This document shows, piece after piece, positions 10,401 to 22,400 of a stretch of 24,539 bases of DNA. A program made the position numbers and the translations under genes. The stretch is taken from NCBI GenBank assembly GCA_000969725.1, contig JXSR01S017022.1. One strand, given 5' to 3'. Under the pieces are notes generated by a model. That model saw only the letters and a program-made list of their open reading frames with translations, was not told the origin of the DNA and made no database searches. The stretch is from Ophiothrix spiculata. Its lineage: Eukaryota; Echinodermata; Ophiuroidea; Amphilepidida; Ophiotrichidae. Every line of letters starts with the position of its first letter. The stretch's first letter is position 1.

Positions 10401-13400
10401 AACCTCATTTCAAGTCCTTGATATCTTGTTTGCCAATTAGTTTGTTAGTTAATGACTTAAAAAGTTACAGCATTCATTGTAAGGAGTGGAATCAATTATA
10501 ATTGCATCATTATCATTAATTTCATTATATTACAAATCAAAATTGACTAAATGTGTCCTGTCATATCTAAAGGTACCTTAAGGTCGGCATAGTAAATTAC
10601 GAGATACGGGCCATTGAAGCTCAGAATAGTCAAAAATCACATCCAAGGTCAAATTTCTAATTTCATTTGAAACATTACCTTTGAAGTGTATTCTATCATA
10701 TTAATCAGGTTCCAACATCGAAAATATAAGACTAATGTTTTAAAAACCGAAATAAAAATCCTTTCCCCATTCAAGTTTTACCAGTACAGAAACTTTAAAC
10801 TTGATTTTCTCAGAACTATAGTTTTCTGAATCAGCCTGATGCCTGTTAACAATTTAGATGCAACTTTGCAACCGAACATGCAATACCCAAAAAGCAAGGT
10901 GTTATTTTAAAGCTGAAAATATAATCTTTCAGAGGAGACCAAAAAATCAATTTTCATTTGGGGGACCCTAAAGTACCTTTCGATATGACGGGTCACAAAT
11001 ATTCAAGATGAACTCATGCAAGATGAGCCTACAGTTAAACAAATCTGTGTTTCATTGGTATATATATTAGTGTTAGTATTTGAAGTATTTGACGGCATTA
11101 CCTTTGTAGTAAAAACTAAATTGAATAGGGCACGAAGTATTTAGAAAAAAAATGTTTCTAAACAATGGTATTTTGAAATATGTCATGATGCAGAGTTTTG
11201 TTTTTGTTGTTGTTTTTATGTGTTGTGCAGCTTTGAAGTGTTTTTGTAAGTAATATTGGGGGTAAGTTTGAAATGAATAAATGAATAAAATATGATTATC
11301 AAAAGGAGATCAAGTATCATTTGATATTTTGCCCTCCTACATGTATGCGCATATTTACTTTATTTGGTACATAGTTTTCTTCTAAATATGTTTTGAATAA
11401 TTTCTGAATTTTCCATAATTGTGGTCTGGTCTTGCTAAAACAGTAGAAATCAAAAGAGAAAGAAAATTGCAGATGCATGGTTGTTGATTTGAAATGAATA
11501 ATTTTGCAGTGTGTTTGAAAACCGAAATTCTTGCATATTCATTCAAGTTTCATGAAAACTGATACCAGAACTCAAGTTATTTCTGGTCACGACAACATAC
11601 AATTAGTTTTGAATTCCTAGTTTTTTTCATTGATAATCATAAACATGTATACATAATGATAATTAATATCTCTACCACTACCAATAAAACGATATGTACA
11701 GTGTCTGAAAAAAGGCAAATAAATATGTTGTATACATTGGAAGGCACTTCTATATTTTGCTACTTCATATGGTTGAGGATATAATGCATGGGCTAATTTT
11801 GATGTCCGAAAATTGAAATGATACTGCCTACGGTAACATGTACAGGCATGACTCTTCTGTATATGGGTTCAATGGCTTAATGAGCTTGTCAGTGACATTT
11901 GGTTGTCATAAATATACAAGCATGTCTCATTTCAAATGCTAATAATGGCCAATTTCATATAATATGATATCATTTAAATTAAAAAAAATAGTTTTACCTC
12001 AAATAAGTTACACTTGATTCTTTAGCCTTAAAATACCATGACTGAAAAGATTTAATTCAATTTTTCAAGTTGTAGAGTAAATAAAAGTCATACAACTTTT
12101 ATTGGATTAAGTTAATTTGTTTTATTTAAACATTTTTTTTAAGTTGGGTGTTTTAAGCTACTGTTCAAATTCTGGGCCAAGCCTTAAAAGATATGCTGTC
12201 TATTCTTATGTTGACCTTTGGTTTTAAGTTTTAAAAAATCAGAATAATGCAAGGTAAATTTTCATATCTGTTTAGTTCTTCCACGAGCTGGAAAACCTTG
12301 AACAAAGATAAGATACTTACTTCATACATGACTGCTGTGTGCCCAAATCTGGCTTCTGGAATACCACCATTTGAGGCTTTGGTTTCTACTGTCACTTCCA
12401 CACCCGTTGTTAAATTACGCCTTGGATAAAAGAGATAATTTTAAAAGTAGTACATAAGTTACATTATTAAAATCATAATTTGCATTATTGCAATCAAAGT
12501 AAATACATTTTGGTAAATTAAAAAAATGTTGTATGTAAAGCAAATTTTTGTGTTTTAAAATTTTAGGGTGTTATAAAAATGATTTTATCATAAAACTAAA
12601 GAAATACTTACTTATTATGTTGCAAATACTTGTTACAACATATTTTGCAATTAGAAAATTGTTTGCTAGGTTTGTTAGGGATTCTACTTAAAATGTTAAA
12701 CATTACTCCTCTACTTAATTTTGAAACTTCCACATTTCAGAAAAATGAATTGAATTAATCCTCCTAGCCAATTTTAGTGAATGACTGCTTTTCAATGGGC
12801 TAATTCTAGAAATGGCATCCTCCTAAAGAAGACATGACATCGGATTCCCGTTTTTGTTGTTGTACTTTTTTGCTGTGGAAATTCCCCCAAAAGTTACCCT
12901 TTAAGCTGAAAGGGTAAAGAAACATAGAAATTCCCTTTGGTAACTCATTTCTTCGGTGGGAATTCTGTAATTTCCCAAACATTGCTCTTTTTAGCTACAA
13001 GAGGTAAAGAAGACATGATAATTCCTATTTTCTACTCATTTTGAGGCCTGGGCTTAGGCCTAGGTTGGGAATTCCAAGTTTCTATTATTTATTTTTTTTT
13101 AAAGCAAAAAAGGCTTGTCTTCTTTAGAAGGGGGGGGGGGGGGGGCACCATTGATTTATGGAATAATTCAATAGAACCTTGTCTAAAATAACCCAAGGAG
13201 CTAAGTCATATGTTACTGAAATAGAGAGCAAAATCTCAGAGCACCAACCCTATGGCTTCAAATTCAGTCATATTCAATAACCATATTACCGGAACTTAAC
13301 GATGATAGATACCACACCAACCCAATCACTCAGTCAAATTGTGAATTAATCTGTCAAAAGCCGTACAAATTTACCACAAGTCTATTTTAATTTCATTATG

Positions 13401-16400
13401 TTCAATCTCCCTGTTTAATATCTCACTGCTTAAGGGTGAATTCCAGCAGAAAATTTGTTGTTAAAATGAGTAAGCTTTATAACTCTACACTTGCTAATCA
13501 ATCACATCGTGTGCTTCACCTGAGAATCTGTTACAGTGTGTCTAAAAAAAATGTCTGAAGAAATGGGAATTGACACAGATGATGATATAGAGATATAAGT
13601 TAAAGCTGGTTGTAGATTCTATAGTAGAAGGAATACGTCCATCTTTTTTTTTGGGGGGGGGGGGGAGGACATCTGCCAATATGAAACTAAAATGACAAAA
13701 ATGTAGATTAAAACATATTTTCAGACATTAAATGGTGAAAAACAAGCTTGTAGTACTTTTATTATTTTTTACCGTTTACATTTCATCGGTCGTCTTACAT
13801 ACCAATCTATTTCAAAATCGATAAACATCACATCACATACCGATCTATATCATCGTATCAGTTTTATTTGATCTCTGACAAATAGTTCTTTTAATCAATT
13901 TTCCTGGATTTGATATTAATATAAAAAGCACACTTTGAGGTTTGAATTTTGCTTAAAGATTTGATAAATTGAGGACCCTAGAACCAGAAGGGGGTTAAGT
14001 CACATTGAGTACAAACTGAGAAAATGGCACAAACATCATATCATTTGTGTTGTCTTGAATGGTATTGCTGTATCTCGCAGTGACTCTTACACATGCTCTG
14101 ATCATCAAATTACTACAAAACTTGTACAGAATGTAGAAATGAGAATTCTGTAGCAGGAAATTGACACAACTCAATTTTCAAGATTTTGTGACTTAACTCC
14201 CTTTAAGTTCTAGGGTCCTCAATTGTTTCACCAATATTAATTTCGATGATGCTTAAGTTATAGATCAGTATGTGAAAACATTTTTACGCATATAGATCAC
14301 TTTAGAAATAGACAGGTATGTGATGAGACCGACGATTTGATATCAAGATACATATAATTCTTGTACGTATATCTATCATCAATGCAGCTTTTATAAGACA
14401 TTTAAGGGCACATGTCCTTTAGAAATGTGTAATATCATGATGCAGATTGGCAATACACTGAATTGAAAACCAAACGCTTTATTTATAATTTGATAAAATG
14501 TCTGATAGCATATTAAATCAACAAGCCAATTTCTAAAGGTAACATAATACCGTGCGAGTCAAAAAAACTGCAATAATTAGATGGAAGCCATATTGTACGA
14601 ACAAAAGTAGTTTCGAACAAATAATATTAATTTCTAAATAGGTCATGGATTAAGCTTTCAAACGGTGAAAAAATGGTTAAAATTGATAAAGGCATTACGA
14701 AGATATCCTTATTGGAATAATATGGTATGAAAGTAGTTCTGTCCAAATGAACATGCCTCGTCAAACGAGTAACTACCAATATTGATTTGAATTTCTTGCC
14801 AACACCTCTTGATAACACAAACCGATTACTTGAGTAAAAATCTCCTCTAATCTATTAATTTACATATAAAAGATAATTTAGGCGGTGTTTTCAAGTGCAA
14901 AATGACATGTTTGGGGGTACTGTCTTAGAAGGGAGAGCTTATCAATCAGTCACTATTCAAAATGCCTCAAGATCAGTTCACAAAGAGCAACGTGCTCTTA
15001 TTGCTGAGGTTTATTTTACCACCAAATCTGAAACGGAGATTCTGGGGTGCATTCCCACAATCGCGTGTGCCATGTGCATCCACCGTCTATAGAATTCAGT
15101 CGAAATTCAAATGAACAGGAACAGTCTATAACCTAAGCAAAGAGAGATCTGGAAGACCGCGAACGACAAGAAGCAGGAGAAACGTTGACCGCGTTCGACA
15201 GACATTGGCAAGGAATCTAGAAGTGAGCTCGCGAAGATACCCCCTCCCACATGTATCCAACTCAACCGAATTTTGAATATTCAGGGCCACAAAGCTCAAA
15301 AGGTCCTTTTCAAAGCGCCCAAAAACAAAAGAGAAAAGATAATGTCATAATTGTGTCCGCCATAAATAAAACATAGGCACGACAATTGGACAGAACTGTT
15401 TTTATGCCTTCATATTCAAATAAGTGTATCTCTATGACGCCCTTATCAATTTTCCCCATTCTTTCACCATTTTAAAGGTAAATCTATGGTGTATTTAGAT
15501 ATATACATTTCATGTTCATGATATCTCTTGTTCTTAAAATATGGCTTTCATTTAACTATTGCAGTTTTTTTGACTCACTCGGTATACATAATAATTGGAA
15601 ACATATTAGATATCTAAGTTTCTATTTAAAGAAATTCATCAATAACATGGAGATAAATGGGAAATACGATGTCCAACAAAAACTCACACCCAAATCGAAC
15701 ACCAGTTTTGTGTTTTGAAACCCAGCATATCACTTGGACATGAGAGTTCATCAATATATGTCATAAATATAAAATGTCAATAATAAACTTTGATGTGTGT
15801 AAAACTGTTATATATATACTTGAAATAAGGGATATTAAAGTTGACATTTCATTATTTATTTCTATGGACCTTCCCACCTGCCAATTTCACTTTGGTATTT
15901 ACTTATTTACCTATTGCATTGTGTTTTCCTACTTTTTCAGGCAGCATTTTTCCTTACTGCTGATTTTGTAATACCCTGCATATTTAGATCTTTCTCAATT
16001 TTGTAAGAGAAACAATTTTAATGCTTGGTGCGATTAGTATAAATGGAAAAAGAGCACTAAACATAAGTCAAAAACATTTTTTTCTTCAACAGTTATAAAC
16101 TAAGAGGCATTTATTTCTAATTTTAATGCCCATTTCTGGATGGCCACTAAAGGGTTGCTGTCAAGGCAGTTATTTTGTGTTTAAATCCATCTTTAAAATA
16201 TCTGAAATTTACAATCTCCTTGTTTTATCAGTTCTGATTTTATTTTAATGAAAATCTATTGACGATGATGTTACATATGACAAATAAATCAAGAAAATTA
16301 ACAACTACGCCTCAACTATGTGGTCGTCAAGTAATGATTTTAGCCCACAATTTCAATTCCTTATTAATATTTATGATGAATCTTCATGAAATCTACTCCT

Positions 16401-19400
16401 GCATATACTCTAAAATTGGAACACATTACATACTTGAAACTAAAAATAACTTAGGTTAACAACACCATCACATGCATATTTCAGGAACATAGGATTGCAT
16501 ACTGAGTATCTTTGAGATCAATTACATAGGTGTATTATCTCTCTCTATCATGCGGTATATCATGTCTGAACTCCTGATGGACACACCCACACACATGTGA
16601 ACAAACACTCGTGCTCAAAGGGGCTTTATCCAATTTTTCAAATTCAAGTTTTTTTTAGTTTTATAAGTAACACCATCACTGGTTTTAGTTTTGCATTTTG
16701 GTTGAGTTGATTTAATCACTTTGATTTGCATTTTTTATTTCTCGTTGTCAATACTGCATAACTTGGAAATAATTGGGAAAAAATTCTAAAACTCAAAATC
16801 CAAATTGAAAGGTTAAAAAAAAAGGAATTAGTAAAACAGAAAGTGTAATAATCTTTACCTCTACAAGCAAACAACATGAACTTTTTACCAGCCTAAAAAA
16901 TTGATTGATTGCTCTAACCCAACCCACTATAATTTTCTGGACAAATCAAAAAATGAAAGAAAAAAACACATTTGAGTCGCAAAATGCACCTTAATTTAGT
17001 GAAATGTGTACTTCTTGAAAGCAGAAAAAAGGGCCTCTCCACCTACCATGATTTCATTTTTCTATGTTATGCCAATCAAACAATAATTTTTAGGCCTTAA
17101 GTAAACTTGCCTGCATATAGAAGATACAAACTGAAAAAAAGACTATTAAACAGTTCTAAATATGAAATACCTGCATAAATTACTCACATTAATACAGAAA
17201 TATCTTGATTTGTTTGGAAGTCATAACCACCGATTACCCAGAGTGCATCACCATCTACTACTGTTGCAAAAGATGTCATCCCTAGCGTGGCGCCCTCTTG
17301 AAGCGTCCATACACCATCCTCAGGGCCGATGCTGCAATCACGACCTGTAATAGCGAAACAACAGGAAACACCGCGGAACATAAATGCCATTGTACCGCAC
17401 TCATCAAGGGAATATGATACGGTAACACAAGAATGCTAACAGAGTATTGTTTTTCAATGACTCAGAAGATGCCTTAAGCTTCAAATGGAGGAAACTTATC
17501 AACATCTCACGTGTTTGTGCTTAAAAGCGTTTGAATGCAGTGAAATGGCTGATCAATGACCTGGGTGTTTCAAATGGCCATTAGTATGCAACTGAGGACA
17601 AGAAATAGAAAACGGCAGATCCTCTTTTACTCACATACCCATGCTATGCTAATCTCAATTTTCAGGGTTAAGGAAACTCTTAGCAAGTAAGAAAGGATGT
17701 AGTTTCTAGGTTGATCTTTACAACAAACAAATGATACCTGAAACATATACTATTGTGAATAGAGAAATTACATCAAGCCGTATCAAATTAAAAACATTAC
17801 TTTTTCAATGTGTTATTCAAATGTGCACTTTTTAAAAATATTTTATTATATAGTGACAAAATGGCGCATCCGACATTTAAAATATGTTGTATGTACATAA
17901 TTTTGTCAAAATATAAGATGTGCAGGATAAAACACCCATTTAACTTTTAAATAAGGAAAAACAGGACTTGGTGGTCTTAATTCAATATTTTCCAAATGAT
18001 TTAAAATGGCTGTGGTAATCCTACGTATTAGCTAAATAACCTTTTCAGAAATACCATGAGGATGTTTGTAAAATTTCCTTAAAACTTCCATAAAAATGTC
18101 AAATTTACTATTAATCAAATAAATGTTAATATACATTACCCTGATAAAAAAATCCCTGAAGCCAATGAAAAATGATAACAAAAGTCCAGATTTAAGGAAA
18201 TTTCCTGAAAACTGGCTAACTGCTTTGATTTTTTTTTCAGATAGAAGCCCCACCCAGACCCAGGGAAATATCTCAATGAAGTGAGCAAAATACCATCAGT
18301 CATGCACTTACTCAAGATACTCCTTGCCCAACCTGACAGGTTGCTTGATAGCAATAATTAACATGAATCACCATTGTTTATTTGAATAATACTGAACAGA
18401 TTGGATTACAAGAAGTAACCACCAAACATGGGTAAGGTAAGGGTATGGGGTGAATGCAAGAATGCATCCTGCACACTTAGTCCTCAGTGCATTTGGTTCC
18501 AAATTCTGAGTAGTATGTCAACTAGCATGTTATGCCAGATACTGACCAGAACCATGACACTATTCAACATTGTACACTGAATACAGAAACATCATGCTCC
18601 CATTATTTAGTACACACTTTAAGGTGGTTTCACAGTAGCTGTCCTTGCGGCGCATGATGTTGCGGACAACGACCAAATTATTTGAAATTTGAAAATTATT
18701 TGTGGTAAAATTCACAGATTTTCTTTGCTTTTCAGCTCATTTTTAGCATTTTTCTTGTATTTCTTTTTCACTAACACTTCAAGGTTGAAGACATCAAGTT
18801 TCTACAAAAGCTCTGCCCGTATACATGAAAAAAATAATAATCCTTATACCGCCCTTAGTTTCTTTTGTGCCCCTTACAAAATTCAAGCTCTTGAAAACTG
18901 ATGTCAAATGTTCACTCTCACTCACGTCAATTGTGTGAAGGAAACTGATATGTGGACCTTTAGAAGATTTACACTTTTCCTGGACGTGTGACTAGGGCAG
19001 CTAGCCCTCTTCTTCCTAATCCCCACCCCTGGTCTGGGTACATCCCTGAATACACCATACAACCCAGTATTACCCCCAGGTAAAATACCTACATAGTCAA
19101 TTTAGATGATCATTACCAGTTCAGGCAGGTATACACGATGCATATGAATCACTCAGGTACTGTTCAAGATACACTACCCATTTTTTTCAGAGCCATGGAG
19201 TTTTTTTATCCCATTTCAAAGCCCTGCACTCTAATTCCAATGCCTTCAGGTCAAAATTTCAGTTAATTTGTTGAATGCTTGGGTTGAGATTATAAACCAT
19301 ATGTCATGCACGTACTGTATAGCACTTCAATTTAATTTTTATAGCATAAAAATTTAGCCAATTTTTGCGTGCCTTCTAATTTCTCATTTGAATCGTCTTG

Positions 19401-22400
19401 CTATTTTAACTGCTTTACCATAGGTAAATATTGTAGGGAGAGGAAACAATGGGCCTGCTTGCGAATCAAACCCAGGACCAATTGAAAATGACCCAATGCT
19501 TTATCCACTTGGCCACAGGAGTTTATATAGTTAGGCAGGTTTCCAAAGGATCTTGTGTAGACAGCACAATTTCTATATCATCTCACATGTTGCCTGTATT
19601 GGCTTGGGCTTTTAACATGTGAAATGATTGCAAAGCTTGCGGTGAAATTTGAAATTTGGAAGAGGAAAAGAGGTTAATATAATGGGAAATATACATAATA
19701 AAATACTCTTTTATTGCTTGCCTTACCCCTAGTATAAGTTTACAGGAGAACGATAAATGTACCTGCCCAGGAATCGAACCCTAAATCTTGATATTATGAA
19801 GGAATGGGTTACATTATCTGTTTTTGTTAAAGCAATACTATAAAGTGTTAAATTGAAGTGCTCCCTGACACCCATGATTTTTTAATTTTTTTAGTTTATT
19901 GGGCGAGTTTTGGGTAGATATTAATAACCTCCAAATGATTTGGCTTAAATATGCTTGCTTTTTCTGTTATGGCCATTTGTTGGCTTAAATTCGGGATCCC
20001 GAATTTAATTCCACATTTATAAGTATAGGAAAGCATGCTTTTTAACCCCTTTTCAGTGGCAAAATAAGTTTTAGACAAAATACACTTAAAAACACTTTCT
20101 GAGTCAAGATTTCCTTCATTTTTTATAGTATTGCTTAAATTGAAACTGAAACAACCTATTTAAATCTTTTTGGTGCTTAAAGTATGCAGCTTAAAGTATC
20201 TGATTGTTCTTTTTCTCATTATAACAAATTTTTTTTCCTAAAAAAAAGGCAGCAAAGCTTCCCAATCCCCAGGCGAAATACCAGTATAGTCATCCAGCCA
20301 GTGATCATAATCATCTACAACGTTTTTTTAGTGCTCCAAATAGATAATTTGTCATTTTAGATTTTTTTCCCCATTATGACTGAAACATAAACCATCCATG
20401 CCATTTCACCCCAGGTGAAATACCAGCATAGTCATTCAGTTCACATCAGTAAGATGATCATTATCATCCCCCGTTTGTGTTTGATTAAGACAATGACAAT
20501 GAATCATCCATTGCAAATAGCATTGCATTCTATATTTAAGACTTGTAATCAATCTTTAGCCATATGGTTGGTGAGGAGATTGTAAGTTGATTTTTCAAGT
20601 GCCAACAATGATGAGAGTTTGAGGCTCCTCTGGTTGGCAATATTATCTTTGGTTGGTAGGTGAATTAATTCTAGTACGATGTCAGAATTCAATTAACTTA
20701 GAAGTTTTTTATTCATTTATAAGTCATCTTGTCAGACAGGAAGGGGAAAGAAAGAGTTGCCCCGTCCATTTCAAACCAGGGACCCGGTCACAGTGTCACA
20801 AATTCATATGGCATGGCTTAAACAAAGTGCTACCAGGCCAGCAATTTGGTGCTTCCATTAAGTTACTTCTTGACATTTGTTGGTCCCAACAGACTTCACT
20901 CAACCCTTAAATAAACCTTAAACCCTAACCACAAACTCTAACTCTAAACCAGGCCAGCACTAAACCTAATACTAATTGCAAACCTACACCTTAGCCCTAA
21001 TAAGATTTTGTGTGGGGAACCTTAATACACTAGGTCCAATTATTTAGGGGTGGGCTATAAAAGGGTGATGTTTCAAATCATTTTGTCCTAACTCTTGTTT
21101 GATGCAGCTTGATCCCCTGAACATTTTAACACCAATTTTATCAAAATCGGCCAAAAAATAAAAAGGTGCCGCCCAAAAATCCAAATTTTTTTTTTTGGGG
21201 GGGGTCTGAAAATGATAAATCTGTCAATTTCTGGTATTACATACCACATTTTAGCAATGGTTTGATTATTTTTTTATGTTTTTGAGGTCAATGAATCCAT
21301 TGTGCTTAGTTTCGTCATGTTTCGATTTTTCGTTTTCATAAAATTTGACTTTTTATGTAAAATCAAGCCATGAGGGCGCTTTCTCAGCCAAGCCCGAACC
21401 ATGCGTATTTCGAGAAATTTTTTGATGTAGAATTAAAGATAAACCATATTATAGTATATTCTGAAAATTTCAGCACATAGCTATTTTTCATTTGGTCACG
21501 GTGCCAATTTTTATAATTTAGCAATGTCCCTATTGAAAATATAGGGTGAAAAGTTCGATGACCCCCACACAAGCCTATGGCACAAAATTACGTAATTCTA
21601 TGTTCCAATTAAATGGGTGCAACAGCAAAACCGTTTAGTTTAAACAGCTCGAATTTCCTGAGTAAGTACTATCAATTATTACCTATAGAATAAGTTTTGA
21701 ATGATCGCAATCGGAAAGCGCATCTGCCTTTAAATGGCAAAAGCACCCTCACAGTCGAATTTGACCAAAAATGGCTATTTTTACGAAAACGGAAGGTCTG
21801 ACACTGCTAGAACATTTACAAACGGATTCTGTGACCTCAAATACATATAAATTGACACCAACATGGCTAAAATGTGGTATATTGACAAATTTATCATTTT
21901 CAGACTCTTCCACAGACCCCCACCCTCACATCAGTTTTTTGGGCGGCACCTTTTTATTTTTTGTCCGATTTTGACAAATTTGGTGTCAAAATGTTCAGGG
22001 GATCAAGTTGCATAAAATGATTTTAAACATCACCCTTTTTTCCCCCTTGTATAGCCCACCTCTAATGGTATGGGTTATTTATATCCAAAATTCCAACAGA
22101 AAATTTAAAACAAATTTTAAATCAATTTAGAAAATTGTGCTTATAGATAAAGCCACATATATATGTAGGATAAGAGAAATATATATAAAACAAACTAACT
22201 TCATAAAAATGAGTGCAGATCAAATTTCCTTCAAAATAGAATATATAAATTTTAGATTCATAAATATATTACTATCTAACAAATCTGAACATCAAAGATT
22301 TAATAGATTACTACTGTGAACATCCTGTCGGATTACCCATCATCTAGACTTCTTAAACCCACTTGTTTTCAGATTAAATTCACTACAGATACGATAACCA

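Larger units (their letters stand above)
8562..12320 (-). other. Intron splitting kelch blade 2
   Basis: A 3759-bp AT-rich intron. It contains a degenerate duplicated segment (9285-9395), a MITE-like element (10552-10998) and a SINE tail fragment (11836-11884). The plus-strand frame at 8568-8768 is not supported. No other gene was seen. Confidence 0.7.
12421..17187 (-). other. Intron between kelch blades 1 and 2, rich in DNA-transposon relics
   Basis: A 4767-bp intron. It carries an internally repetitive element (12812-13145), a foldback element (13787-14345) and a Tc1/mariner-like element (14550-15582), with T/G homopolymer tracts at 13130-13145 and 13644-13665. From about 15583 to 17187 I see only AT-rich sequence; short frames there lack any recognisable motif. 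Confidence 0.75.
19073..20470. repeat. Three copies of a CCCAGG-AAATACC-ATAGTCA repeat
   Basis: CCCCAGGTAAAATACCTACA then TAGTCAATTTAGATGATCATTACCA occurs at 19073-19115. CCCCAGGCGAAATACCAGTA then TAGTCATCCAG...TGATCATAATCA occurs at 20268-20312. CCCCAGGTGAAATACCAGCA then TAGTCATTCAG...GATGATCATTATCA occurs at 20411-20467. The last two are about 143 bp apart and look like a local duplication. The family is unknown to me. Confidence 0.6.

Noticed and set aside
18032..18354. Two overlapping minus-strand frames of about 72 codons
   Set aside because: Low-complexity, mutually overlapping, no recognisable residues and no consistent splice phases with the attractin exons.
20653..20910. 85-codon plus-strand frame
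   Set aside because: No family resemblance, and it ends at the telomere-like repeat.
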